Of a DNA stretch of 64,000 nucleotides, positions 9,690-18,684 are shown in pieces. The notes below the pieces were generated by a model, which was given only the letters and a program-made list of their open reading frames with translations, had not been told where the DNA came from and did not search any database. Each line of letters begins with the position of its first letter. Position 1 is the first letter of the stretch. The stretch covers positions 310,001-374,000 of the forward strand of contig CANNHN010000002.1 of the NCBI GenBank assembly GCA_947504725.1, in the 5' to 3' direction. The DNA is from Bacteroidota bacterium (lineage in GTDB: Bacteria; Bacteroidota; Bacteroidia; 2-12-FULL-35-15). The position numbers were made by a program, and so were the translations under genes.

Positions 9690-11040
9690 TCTTTATTTTC
9701 ATCTGTTCTTGTTCATAAATCCAAATGGCATTTATTATAAACTCATCTATAGCAGAAATTTTCTTTTTCTTTGCATTTTCTATTAGCTGCTTTTTCCAAG
9801 TATAATTTTCATTAATTCTTTTGATTGTTGTTACAACACTTCTATGAAATTCTTTGTTTTTTAATGCATAATAATTAGAATCTTTTGCGGCATAGGCTTC
9901 ATAAGCCTCGTCAATAAATCCGAATGGGAAAGAAGTTAATGAAGCATCTGTAGCAAGCAAACAAACAATATCTTGCTTTTCAAGATCTTTTTTAAGCTGC
10001 TTTTTGTCATGATGTTTTGTTTTCAGAAAGGTTTCGGGATATACGCCATCATTATACAGCCAATAGTGATAATCGGTGAAAACGTTCGAAGGAATATCTG
10101 TGTTTATTATTCCAGAAAAATAACTATCCGCAATGCACAAAAAGCGAGGCCTAATAGTAGTTGAGTCAGAAACAAATTCCAGTTTAGGAATTGCATAATT
10201 CGGATGCGGAACAGTTGAAATAATATTCATTAAACTAGCAGCATCGTAATCGCTACTATGGTTTCCCGATAAGGAAGCAATTTTAATAGAATGAACGTTT
10301 ATTTTAGGAAGTTTTATGTTTCTTAATTTTTCAATATAGGAAACGAGTTCTTTTCCTGCAATGAAACAGCCGTATTCCGACCAATGAACACCAGTGTTGG
10401 AATAAAGCGGATGCTTTTCGGTTTGTTTTTTAGATAAAAATATGGAGCACAAATCTAAAAATTTTACTCCACTGTTGGAAAACATTTTTTTATATTCTCC
10501 ATAATTTGTTTTACCGTTTTTTGTTCCTGATGTATTTCTTTTGGGAATGTATTCAGAATAAAAACTTCCTTTCCCTGGAGCAAAAATCACAAAGAAATCA
10601 ATGTTTTTTTTCTTCAATACATCTTGAAGAAATTTTATTTTAGTTGTTTGAATTTCAATGTATTCTTCACCCAAAAAATCACCTCCAGTATATGCGTCAA
10701 TATATGAGGTTAAAAAAAGGACGTCTTTTTCACCAACAACAACCGCTCCAGAAGCAAAACCAAAAAAAGTATAATTGAGTTGATTATACATACGAACAAG
10801 AGAGTTGTGAAACCCAATGTTTTGCTCAAATGCTAGAGAATAGTTTTTTTGGTATTCTTCGTTTATCCAAGTAGGAGGGCTAAAATCTGGAAGTGGAGGA
10901 GCAAGATCTACACCGTTTAAAGGTTTTTCATTTACGAAAGGCAATGCAAGTTGAAATACTGGAGCAACGAACACCAACAAGAATAAAACCAACAAGGCTT
11001 GTTTTGTTTTAATAAGTGTTGTTTTTTCCGAAGAGTTCAT
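9682..11040 (-). CDS. AlgX/AlgJ-like SGNH-type protein with C-terminal helical repeat
   Basis: 452 residues from the ATG at 11040; a TTG one codon upstream is less likely. It has an N-terminal membrane anchor, then GKGSFYSEYIPKR, TGVHWSEYG (His219) and FLCIADSYFSG (Ser306), in the same order as its downstream paralogue. The AlgX-type Asp before the His is Gly here too, and the nucleophile block reads ADS instead of GDS. Unlike the paralogue it carries an extra tail: a copy of the helical motif (YTWKKQLIENAKKKKIS, then AIWIYEQE) found twice in the membrane protein at 5105-7003. Two AlgX-like genes in one operon suggest different sites or a heteromer; this is inference. Confidence 0.83.
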   Translation of the reverse strand: MNSSEKTTLIKTKQALLVLFLLVFVAPVFQLALPFVNEKPLNGVDLAPPLPDFSPPTWINEEYQKNYSLAFEQNIGFHNSLVRMYNQLNYTFFGFASGAVVVGEKDVLFLTSYIDAYTGGDFLGEEYIEIQTTKIKFLQDVLKKKNIDFFVIFAPGKGSFYSEYIPKRNTSGTKNGKTNYGEYKKMFSNSGVKFLDLCSIFLSKKQTEKHPLYSNTGVHWSEYGCFIAGKELVSYIEKLRNIKLPKINVHSIKIASLSGNHSSDYDAASLMNIISTVPHPNYAIPKLEFVSDSTTIRPRFLCIADSYFSGIINTDIPSNVFTDYHYWLYNDGVYPETFLKTKHHDKKQLKKDLEKQDIVCLLATDASLTSFPFGFIDEAYEAYAAKDSNYYALKNKEFHRSVVTTIKRINENYTWKKQLIENAKKKKISAIDEFIINAIWIYEQEQMKIKNG

Positions 11041-11052
11041 CAATTCAAATTT

Positions 11053-13017
11053 TTATTCAATCGTTAAATCGTAGATTTCTCCCGGAATATCATTCAGCGG
11101 AAACGGCAAATTATCTTGTGAATAAGGAGCTCCAGGCCACCATTTTGTATTGTGATATTCTTGTGTAATTATCAATAACATTTGATTGTTTGGAATTGAA
11201 GTAACTTTATCATTCATATATCCAACGACTCTCATTTTATTTGGTTCTGCACCAATTCGCCAAATAATTTCTGTTGGTCGCCAATCAATTTCAAAATAAA
11301 AATATTCTCCTCCAAATAACTCATCATCACTTTCTTCTTTCTTTTCAGTTAGCGCACGATAATTATGATCCCAACGGTGTGTTTCAAATGTTTGATTTTT
11401 ATAAGTTATGGGATTGCAACCCACGCCAAAGTTTTTCGGTTCATGACAAGCCATATCCCAATTTGTACAAGCAACGGTTATGGCGCCATCGTTATTTGTA
11501 ATTTCTTCTGGTAAAGGAATATTCCAGCTGCCAATACTTTTATTGTTGTCGCCTGGGTTTTTAAATACTGGTGGAAAAACATTGTCGGGACAATAAGGAG
11601 GTGTTTTTAAAATTTCGAAATCTATTTCAGAATAATCTACAGAAGGAACACGTTTGTCGTTTGGTCCTCCCCAATAAGTCGCCATGTAACCTCCATCTTT
11701 GTTGCAGTTTCGTCTGTTGTTCCATTCTCCTCCACCTTGCGTAATTAACCAAATCGCATTTGTTAAGCCATTCCACACATTGTTTTTATTTAAGAGCTCG
11801 GTCAATTTTACTTTTACCCTGTATTTGCCATAAGTAAAACCGTGGCGTGTAATAATTCCAACACTTTCTTTTTTCCATTCACCAAATTCTGTTTTCGGGT
11901 TTTTAATGCTAATCTTTTTTTCTTTAGGATCTGAGAAAACAGTAGCGCATGGTTGGCGAGAGGTTTGTAAAATAGTTGGAATCAGTTCATCTTTAGTATA
12001 AAATGCACGATTCCAATTGTAATCCATTTTCGAATAGTTGTCTTTTAAAATATCTGCAATAACAGGGATGTTGTCCATTTTAGTAGACACATCAACATAG
12101 TTGATAAATTGTTGAACGGGTGCATTCTTATATAAATTACTGTCTTGTCCACACGTTGCACAAAAATGCGACTTATCAATTTCACCATTAAAACGTGCAT
12201 CATCAATATAAACACCAGCACCTAAATTTGGTTGTGCTACAACCTTTAATCGTATTTGTGAAACAGTAGAAATTGTTTGTTTTAAATTTTTTCCTTCACC
12301 ATGATTATAGAAAAAATAAGGGCCTGTAAAGTGTTCTTTGTTTTTCTGGTTGATGTTTTGAATGTGTGCAGGAATGTTTTTCAAATCATTTTCTGTGGCA
12401 ATAACAAGCATAAATGAATAGTTGCCCATTCTTGGGTTTCGTTTCCACCTATTGTTTTCTCCTTCGTGAAAGTAGCGCTCTTCGTTTCTTGGATTTCCAA
12501 CTATTCGAAAGGCATCTTCTATTTTATGAAAACGATTGTCGGCATTTACAACAATTGTTTTGAAACCTGTGGATGTGTTTTCCCAGCTACCGTAAAAATT
12601 TTCTTCCGCAAAAACATTTTCAGCTTTTGTAAGGGAGTCGAATTCTTCAAACTTATAAGTTTCGTTTTGATAGTAAATTTTATAGTATAAATTTTGTGTA
12701 GAAGGGCTGTTGTTTTTTATTTCAAATTCAAACGAAAACAATCCATTTGCCACATCTTTAACCGAAGGAATAACAAATCCACTGTTTGCATTATTATAGT
12801 CTAGGAAGATCGTTTTTTGTGTTAGACTATCTTTTTGCCAGTTGCTGATTGGTGAAAAATTTTGTATGCTGAATTCGGAGCATGTTAGCGTTTCGGATAC
12901 AGAATCTGAGTTTTGGTTGCAGGAAATAAGAACGCATGAGGCAGCAATGAACACTGCAGTTTTTACCACAGATTTCTCAGATTTTCTCAAATTATATATA
13001 TTATGAAAAATGTTCAT
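11053..13017 (-). CDS. GH16-type glycoside hydrolase lipoprotein
   Basis: 654 residues. The N terminus has a lipoprotein signal ending in VLISC, so the mature protein is lipid-anchored. A beta-sandwich region precedes a C-terminal GH16-like domain (about 370-654) with YGKYRVKVKL, the catalytic signature E-I-D-F-E (the ExDxE form without the beta-bulge), a YFYFEIDWRPTEIIWRI strand and a W-rich end (TKWWPGAP). GH16 enzymes cleave beta-1,3/1,4 glucans or galactans; here it may trim the polymer made by this locus. The signal-peptide n-region (NLRKSEKSVV) is encoded by an inverted repeat of the adjacent GxxExxY element, so the native start may be elsewhere, for example a GTG at 12969. Confidence 0.78.
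   Translation of the reverse strand: MNIFHNIYNLRKSEKSVVKTAVFIAASCVLISCNQNSDSVSETLTCSEFSIQNFSPISNWQKDSLTQKTIFLDYNNANSGFVIPSVKDVANGLFSFEFEIKNNSPSTQNLYYKIYYQNETYKFEEFDSLTKAENVFAEENFYGSWENTSTGFKTIVVNADNRFHKIEDAFRIVGNPRNEERYFHEGENNRWKRNPRMGNYSFMLVIATENDLKNIPAHIQNINQKNKEHFTGPYFFYNHGEGKNLKQTISTVSQIRLKVVAQPNLGAGVYIDDARFNGEIDKSHFCATCGQDSNLYKNAPVQQFINYVDVSTKMDNIPVIADILKDNYSKMDYNWNRAFYTKDELIPTILQTSRQPCATVFSDPKEKKISIKNPKTEFGEWKKESVGIITRHGFTYGKYRVKVKLTELLNKNNVWNGLTNAIWLITQGGGEWNNRRNCNKDGGYMATYWGGPNDKRVPSVDYSEIDFEILKTPPYCPDNVFPPVFKNPGDNNKSIGSWNIPLPEEITNNDGAITVACTNWDMACHEPKNFGVGCNPITYKNQTFETHRWDHNYRALTEKKEESDDELFGGEYFYFEIDWRPTEIIWRIGAEPNKMRVVGYMNDKVTSIPNNQMLLIITQEYHNTKWWPGAPYSQDNLPFPLNDIPGEIYDLTIE
12961..12990. 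repeat. Left inverted repeat of the GxxExxY unit
   Basis: The + strand reads ACCACAGATT followed by TCTCAGATT-type copies. It is the inverse of the repeat at 13476-13508 and contains two to three degenerate copies of a CACAGATT-like unit about ten bases apart. It lies inside the 5' end of the GH16 lipoprotein gene and encodes its residues NLRKSEKSVV. Confidence 0.6.
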
Positions 13018-13034
13018 TTCCCTATAGATGATAC

Positions 13035-13460
13035 TTACATTATTAATCTTTGGATACCTTCTTTTAAATCAACAGTGTTAAAATTAATCAGTAATCCTAG
13101 TTTTGTTTTAGACAACTTTAAATACGTCAACAATTGTGCTTTGTGAATAGGCGCAAGCGCTTCCACAGATTTGATCTCGATTATTACCGAGTTGTTCACT
13201 ACTAAATCCAATCTATATCCAACATCCATCTTTACTCCATTATAAATCAATTCAAGTTCTTTTTGTCGTTCCACAAAAAATCCAGCATTTGTAAGCTCAT
13301 AATATAAACACGACTCATAAGACGATTCTAACAATCCCGGTCCCAATGCTTTGTGTACTTTAAAGGCGCATCCAATAATTCCATAAGTAATTTCATTCGG
13401 TGTTTTATATTCCAAGGCCCCTTCTTCAACAATACTATATTCCTCAAAAGATATATCCAT
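13035..13460 (-). CDS. GxxExxY family protein, PD-(D/E)XK nuclease-like
   Basis: 141 residues from the ATG at 13460 (MDISFEEYS); a longer frame would run into the preceding gene. The name-giving motif is present as GLLESSY within HKALGPGLLESSYESCL. A nuclease-like core follows: YRLDLVVNN, then VIIEIKSVEAL, giving the D...E-x-K pattern of PD-(D/E)XK folds, and a LLTYLKLSKTKLGLLINF strand. The biochemical role of this family is not established. It interrupts an otherwise functional glycan operon, is bracketed by inverted CACAGATT repeats and has no evident link to its neighbours. I therefore read it as a small, possibly mobile, insertion. Confidence 0.88.
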   Translation of the reverse strand: MDISFEEYSIVEEGALEYKTPNEITYGIIGCAFKVHKALGPGLLESSYESCLYYELTNAGFFVERQKELELIYNGVKMDVGYRLDLVVNNSVIIEIKSVEALAPIHKAQLLTYLKLSKTKLGLLINFNTVDLKEGIQRLIM

Positions 13461-13467
13461 AATTTTT

Positions 13468-15357
13468 TTAATTTTTATCTGTGATAATCTGTGTAATCTG
13501 TGGTGAAAAGTTATACAGCTGTACGCTATTCGGCAAAAACGGCAAGTCCTCAATTTGTTTGCAGTGGTCTCCTACAAAATTTGGATCTGTACAATTACAC
13601 ATAATTACAAGCAATGAAGTTTTATTTTTTGAAATAAAATTACCGGGAACAAGTTTTACAAATTCATAATACTTAGGATTATAATCATTTTGATAACCTT
13701 TAAAATCAACGTTTCCGAGAATTACATCATTTTCAATTAGCTTAAGATCAAATCGCCAACTTTTATCATGTTTAAGTGTTTGGTTTTTGTCGGAAGTAAA
13801 ATTACCAGAATATAAACTAATTGGACTTGCTTGTGAGGAAGAAGCAAGTGTTGCTCTTTGTTCTTTCTCGCGTGTCCACTTTTCGCCATTAAAAATTAAA
13901 GTATAATTCAGAGCTTTATTTTGTTGTTGTATCGTTATAGAGGTTTTGCCGTTGTTGGATGACGCCAAGTAAGTGTTTTCCATATTCCACAATTGGTCGG
14001 TAGGATTTATGTTTTCCCATATTTTTTTGAATGTTTTTAATGACTCATCGTACGCATACATTGCTTGTTTGTTTTTGCTAATGCAGAGCAATTCGTCAAT
14101 ATTATTCACGTCATTATTAAAGTTTGCAGCAACAAAGAAATCGTTGGACGAAAATGTTGTCAGTTCTTTTCCGATTTCCTGTTTTTCCATCCAAATTGTT
14201 TTAAACGGGGGCTTGTTTTTTTCTGACACAAATCGTTTTTCATAAATTGAGACTGGATCAACTTTCGATTCCTCGCCCCTTCTTGGAGCCCCTTCACCAT
14301 AAACAACCTCTATGTCGTCAACAATCACATCTGTTTTTCCTTTATTCCAAACACTTACACCTAACACGTCTTCTGGGTTAAATTTCTCGACAGGTAATTT
14401 AAATAGTGCATTTATTTTTGACCAAGTATTTTTAGAAAAGGCTTTGTTTTCGGTGCTTTTCCCTTCCCAAAATACAGTTTCGTTTTTCGAATTAACTACA
14501 GATGTAACAAGCACAGTATTTGGGTTGTCGCTTAGTGGATAGATCCACATGCTCATGCTAACTGTTTTTGGAAAAGCCGCCCCTAACTCTAAAAATGTTT
14601 TATTTAATGTAGGGCCATATTCTTTCCCTCCGAATAATTCACAGGCCCTTTTTCCTGAATGAGCAGTCGTTTCTTTTGCATTATCAGCAGCAGAAAACCC
14701 GGCTATTGTTTCAAAGTCTAAAAGCAAATTTGAGTTTTCTGATGTACTTATTGCCTTTTCTTTATATACTTCTGTTCCAACAAAATCAATTGATATGTCA
14801 TCTAAATAAAAAATCTTTTTATTTCTGTTCCAGGGATAAATTGTAATTCTGTTGCCCGGAATTAAAAAGTCGGGAGATACTTGAAAAGTAATTTTAGATT
14901 CTTGCCATTCGTTAGTTTTTGAAAAAGGAATTGACTTTCCATCCCAAAAAACATTTTCTCCTTTGCTGTTATCAATTGCCAATACATATAAAGCATCTGG
15001 ATCATCTTTTTCAAAAAGCGAATGGAATTTTATAGAAATACTTTTTAAGCTTTTAAAAGACGGAATGGTTTCAACTAATTTGTTTGAAGAGATTCCGTAC
15101 TCAACTGAGCTAGATAGCCTACAGCTGTTTTTCCCCGATAACGCTTTCTCGTTTGAAACAAAATTCTCGTTGTTGTTTTCTAAATCAAAAAATTCTGATA
15201 GCAGTGAAACCTCTATTATAGAATCTTTTTTTTCAATAGGAGGAGTGGTTGCGTTATTGAGTGCAGGATTGTTTTTTCTAAGAAAAAGAAAGGCCAGCAA
15301 AACACCAAACGAGATAAAAATAAAATAGATAAAAATCCGTTTTTTTTGAATGTTCAT
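13468..15357 (-). CDS. Membrane-anchored protein with two carbohydrate-binding-like modules and a repeat domain
   Basis: 629 residues from the ATG at 15357; the upstream TTG is less likely. One membrane anchor (residues 8-26) is followed by two homologous modules at about 54-193 and 212-353. Each shows SG near the start, an EYG, a VFW-D/E-GKS, an N-x-W, a W-N and a closing (V/L)DDI sequence. The same module forms the tails of the glycosyltransferases at 146-2020 and 2024-4108. The C-terminal half has repeats such as FFVAANFNND...ELLCI and VPGNFISKNKTSLLVIM, which look like FG-GAP/VCBS beta-propeller blades. The final residues (SPQITQIITDKN) are encoded by an inverted repeat of the adjacent GxxExxY unit. 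Probable role: extracytoplasmic glycan binding. Not a named family. Confidence 0.7.
   Translation of the reverse strand: MNIQKKRIFIYFIFISFGVLLAFLFLRKNNPALNNATTPPIEKKDSIIEVSLLSEFFDLENNNENFVSNEKALSGKNSCRLSSSVEYGISSNKLVETIPSFKSLKSISIKFHSLFEKDDPDALYVLAIDNSKGENVFWDGKSIPFSKTNEWQESKITFQVSPDFLIPGNRITIYPWNRNKKIFYLDDISIDFVGTEVYKEKAISTSENSNLLLDFETIAGFSAADNAKETTAHSGKRACELFGGKEYGPTLNKTFLELGAAFPKTVSMSMWIYPLSDNPNTVLVTSVVNSKNETVFWEGKSTENKAFSKNTWSKINALFKLPVEKFNPEDVLGVSVWNKGKTDVIVDDIEVVYGEGAPRRGEESKVDPVSIYEKRFVSEKNKPPFKTIWMEKQEIGKELTTFSSNDFFVAANFNNDVNNIDELLCISKNKQAMYAYDESLKTFKKIWENINPTDQLWNMENTYLASSNNGKTSITIQQQNKALNYTLIFNGEKWTREKEQRATLASSSQASPISLYSGNFTSDKNQTLKHDKSWRFDLKLIENDVILGNVDFKGYQNDYNPKYYEFVKLVPGNFISKNKTSLLVIMCNCTDPNFVGDHCKQIEDLPFLPNSVQLYNFSPQITQIITDKN
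13476..13508. repeat. Right inverted repeat of the GxxExxY unit
   Basis: The + strand reads ATCTGTGATAATCTGTG followed by TAATCTGTGGTGAAA, that is, three copies of an AATCTGTG unit with a 9-10-base period. Inverted, it matches the ACCACAGATT repeat at 12961-12990. It overlaps the 3' end of the module-protein gene and encodes its last dozen residues. Confidence 0.65.
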
Positions 15358-15378
15358 TTTCAGCAATAGCGAATGAAA

Positions 15379-17187
15379 TTAGCGAACACGTAGGCTGTTC
15401 TTTTTATCAATAGAAGCCTTGATGTCTTCTAGTTGTCCTTTAGGAATGGCATTAATTAAACCCTTAGTGTATTCGGTTTGCGGGTTGTTGTAAATTTCAT
15501 CTGCATCACCCATTTCTTCTATTTGTCCTTTGTTCATAACAACCATGCGGTCGCTCATGAATTTTACAACTGATAAATCATGTGAGATAAAGATATAGGT
15601 GAAATCGAATTCGCGTTTCAACTCATTTAGCAAATTTAATACTTGAGCCTGAACAGAAACATCTAATGCAGAAACAGATTCGTCACAGATAATAAACTTT
15701 GGTTTTAAAGCCAGTGCTCGAGCAATGCAAATTCGTTGTCGTTGACCACCAGAAAATTCATGAGGATAACGATAGAAATGCGATTCATTCATATTTACTC
15801 TTTCCAACAATTCAATCACTCTTTCTTTTCTTGCTTTGTCATTTTCTAAAATTCCATGAACCTGCATGGGTTCCATAATCGCTTGTCCAATAGTGATCCT
15901 TGGATTTAATGACGAGTAAGGATCTTGAAAAATGATTTGGATATCTTTACGTAAGCCACGTAGTGTTTTTAAATCAAGTTTTGTAATGTTTATGCCTTCA
16001 AAAATTACATCTCCACCAGTTGGTTCTACAAGGCGTAAAACAGCCCTTCCTAATGTTGTTTTTCCGCAACCAGATTCACCCACGAGTCCAAGTGTTTCAC
16101 CAGGGTAAACATCAAAAGAGACATTATCTACAGCTTTTACGTAATCCTTTGCTTTCCCAAACATTCCTTTTTTGATAGGGAAATAAGTTTTTAAGTTTTT
16201 TATTTGAAGGATTGGCTCTTTTGCATATAGTATTTTGTGAGCGGCATCGCGTTCAGCTTTTGATACGATAAGCTTGTTAGTAACATCTTCAACAGATTGA
16301 CTGCTTTCAATCATCTCTCCCATGTTGCTCGTTTGCATAAAGTCACCAACAGTAGGCAGCCATTTTAAACGTTTGTTCAATGGTGGTCGACAAGCCAATA
16401 GGCCTTTTGTATAAGGGTGTTTTGGGTTAGCAAAAATATCCATTACAGATCCTTGTTCAACAATTTTCCCCTTGTACATTACAACTACTTTGTCGGCAAG
16501 TTCAGCTATTACGCCCAAATCGTGGGTGATAAACATAATTCCCATTTCGTGTTCGCGCTGAAGCTTCAACATTAAATCCAGAATTGTAGCTTGAACTGTT
16601 ACATCGAGAGCAGTTGTTGGTTCGTCCGCAATTAATATATTTGGTTGGCAACTCATCGCCATTGCAATCATTACTCGTTGCTTTTGTCCGCCAGAAATTT
16701 GGTGAGGATAACTATCAAAAATAGCTTCAGGTCGAGGAAGCTGAACCTCCTTAAAAAGATCAATAGTAATTTGTTTTGCAACTTTTTTGTTTACCTTTTG
16801 ATGAAGTAAAATAGCTTCCATTACTTGGTCGCCACACGTATAAACCGGGTTTAAGGAAGTCATTGGTTCTTGAAAAATCATCGCAATTTCGTTTCCACGA
16901 AGTTCACGCATCTCTTTCTCAGAAAGCTTTACAATGTCAATCGGTCCCTTTCTTTTAGAATGATAAATGATTTGACCACCAGTAATTTTGCCCGGAGGAT
17001 TTGGAATAAGACGCATAACAGAAAGTGAAGTTACCGACTTTCCAGATCCGGATTCACCAACAATACCAATGGTTTCGCCCTTAGAGAGCGTAAACGAAAT
17101 ATCGTTAACTGCTTTAACAGTTTCTTCTTCTGTACGAAATTCTGCAACTAAATTTTTTACTTCTAATAATAACGTGTCTTTTGCCAT
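15379..17187 (-). CDS. Fused oligopeptide/dipeptide ABC transporter ATPase (DppD-DppF type)
   Basis: 602 residues from [12 protein letters not shown] (ATG at 17187); in-frame starts upstream add an unlikely tail. There are two complete nucleotide-binding domains. The first has Walker A GESGSGKS, signature SGGQKQR and Walker [13 protein letters not shown]. The second, after about residue 320, has [16 protein letters not shown] and [12 protein letters not shown]. Each ends with the oligopeptide-type extension ([20 protein letters not shown]). In most bacteria these are separate proteins energising a peptide/nickel permease. No permease or binding-protein gene is nearby, so its membrane partners must be elsewhere. 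The next gene on the strand starts 21 bases on, but shared function is not implied. Confidence 0.93.
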   Translation of the reverse strand: MAKDTLLLEVKNLVAEFRTEEETVKAVNDISFTLSKGETIGIVGESGSGKSVTSLSVMRLIPNPPGKITGGQIIYHSKRKGPIDIVKLSEKEMRELRGNEIAMIFQEPMTSLNPVYTCGDQVMEAILLHQKVNKKVAKQITIDLFKEVQLPRPEAIFDSYPHQISGGQKQRVMIAMAMSCQPNILIADEPTTALDVTVQATILDLMLKLQREHEMGIMFITHDLGVIAELADKVVVMYKGKIVEQGSVMDIFANPKHPYTKGLLACRPPLNKRLKWLPTVGDFMQTSNMGEMIESSQSVEDVTNKLIVSKAERDAAHKILYAKEPILQIKNLKTYFPIKKGMFGKAKDYVKAVDNVSFDVYPGETLGLVGESGCGKTTLGRAVLRLVEPTGGDVIFEGINITKLDLKTLRGLRKDIQIIFQDPYSSLNPRITIGQAIMEPMQVHGILENDKARKERVIELLERVNMNESHFYRYPHEFSGGQRQRICIARALALKPKFIICDESVSALDVSVQAQVLNLLNELKREFDFTYIFISHDLSVVKFMSDRMVVMNKGQIEEMGDADEIYNNPQTEYTKGLINAIPKGQLEDIKASIDKKNSLRVR

Positions 17188-17309
17188 ACTGCTATGATTT
17201 TTCATCCGAAGGAGTCCTTCGCACAAAGAGTGCTAAAAATACGTTTTGTTGGGGAAATATGCAAGTCCAATAAGACAGGGGGCCTTTAAACACGACAAAA
17301 AACTATAAT

Positions 17310-17855
17310 TTATTGATTATTCTTGTCTGGATATATCCAAAGGGCAATTTTGCCGGGGCTACCCGGAATAGTAAAATCAGCACTTTCATCACTTAAGTTA
17401 ATGCGGACATCACCATATTTTTCTGATTTTACTGTCCAAACCATGAATCCTTGATGATTTTCGTTCGCGCCAAAATGATCGTCAAAGTATGATTTAAAAG
17501 AATTAAATACCTTTTCTGTATTGCTTGGGTTCTGGATGTAAATATCGGATTGAATTTCGTTCAAGCCAGCATCGTCAAAACTGTAAGAAATATTATAAGA
17601 ATTAGAATCTTGAAGTTTAAATTCATAATATAAATATCCTTCATCAGCATCAATTCCTTTCCCTGATTCTTTTACAAGAACAGTATCCATTTTGTCGCCT
17701 AAATTAAATCCACGGAAAGTGCCAAAATCACTACGCATGACTCCTTCTAATTCAGGACCATATTTGCTTAATGCTGATTTCGGTTCGGAACAAGAGCTGA
17801 TAAAAAGGATTATAATAATTGAAAAAAGAGTTTGTGTTTTTCTTTTAAAAGACAT
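17310..17855 (-). CDS. Small lipoprotein of unknown function
   Basis: 181 residues from MSFKRKTQTLF (ATG at 17855); an earlier in-frame start would precede the signal peptide with 26 unlikely residues. The signal ends in the lipobox LFISSC, so the protein should be lipid-anchored. The mature region is acidic, with no motif I recognise: GTFRGFNLGDKMDTV, LYYEFKL and YDISYSFDD-like strands suggest a small beta-rich domain. No operon partner is obvious; the exonuclease gene lies upstream on the same strand with a gap of about 110 bases. Function unknown. Confidence 0.75.
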   Translation of the reverse strand: MSFKRKTQTLFSIIIILFISSCSEPKSALSKYGPELEGVMRSDFGTFRGFNLGDKMDTVLVKESGKGIDADEGYLYYEFKLQDSNSYNISYSFDDAGLNEIQSDIYIQNPSNTEKVFNSFKSYFDDHFGANENHQGFMVWTVKSEKYGDVRINLSDESADFTIPGSPGKIALWIYPDKNNQ

Positions 17856-17969
17856 GTGTGTGATTTGTAAGCAAAGATAGTGAGAAAGCGGATGATGAAG
17901 AACAAGAAGTTGAAATTTTATTCTGATCCCCAACTGTCCTTTTTTTATTGAGTCCCTGCAGAGAGAGGC

Positions 17970-18668
17970 TTAGGTCAACACAACGTTTTTGCTATCAATC
18001 AAGGGTTGACCCATAAAGCGAAGTAAAAGTTGAGCGATGGTTAAAACATCTTTTTGGCAATACGTAACGATGCGCTTTAAATTCTTGTCTTCCCAATAAA
18101 CACGGGCAACATCAGAGCCATCCATGTCATCTTTTGGAGTTGGAATATTAAAAATGCCTGCTAACAAATTCAAAGAGGTGTAATTTTTATAGTCGCCAAA
18201 TTTCCACAACTCCATTGTATCTAAATGGTTTATTTCCCAAGGTTTCTTTCCAGAGATATTAAGTGTTTTAGGAAGCTTAAGCCCATTGATAAGCATTCTT
18301 CTGCACAAAAAAGGGAAGTCGAATTCTTTGCCATTGTGTGCGCACAATTGGTGCTCTTTGCGATTAAAGTGTTTGTTCAACAAAGCGGAGAACTCTTCTA
18401 AAATTATTTTTTCATCATGTCCAGAAAAAGATTTTAATCGGAATGTGCCATCATTAAAAAAGCCAACTGAAATGCAAATTATTTTTGCGAACTCGGCATA
18501 GATACCAGCTTTTTTATAGAGTGCTTCGGGTGTTTCTGTTTTTTGAAAACGAAATTTTGAATCCCAAAGAGGTTTCATTTTTTCAGGTAGGTCTTTGTAT
18601 TTATAAACGAGAGGAGCGGTTTCAACATCTAAAAAAAGAACATTTGTAATTTTGATATTTTCTAACAT
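17970..18668 (-). CDS. Predicted 3'-5' exonuclease related to the PolB exonuclease domain
   Basis: 232 residues with the three DnaQ-like exonuclease blocks: Exo I FLDVETAPL (D-x-E metal ligands), Exo II CAHNGKEFDFPFLCRRM (Asp in EFDFPFL), and Exo III VTYCQKDVLTIAQLLLRF (Y-x3-D). The LDTMELWKFGDYKNYTSL segment between blocks is typical of the PolB-like exonuclease family. Expected activity is metal-dependent 3'-to-5' trimming of DNA or RNA. There is no polymerase domain, and the length fits a stand-alone member. The physiological role is not known from sequence. Confidence 0.88.
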   Translation of the reverse strand: MLENIKITNVLFLDVETAPLVYKYKDLPEKMKPLWDSKFRFQKTETPEALYKKAGIYAEFAKIICISVGFFNDGTFRLKSFSGHDEKIILEEFSALLNKHFNRKEHQLCAHNGKEFDFPFLCRRMLINGLKLPKTLNISGKKPWEINHLDTMELWKFGDYKNYTSLNLLAGIFNIPTPKDDMDGSDVARVYWEDKNLKRIVTYCQKDVLTIAQLLLRFMGQPLIDSKNVVLT

Positions 18669-18684
18669 GTTTTATTTTTTGCTT

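Noticed and set aside
14963-15328. + strand frame of 121 codons opposite the module protein
   Set aside because: Antisense to a protein with duplicated domains and a membrane anchor; no start context or domain of its own.
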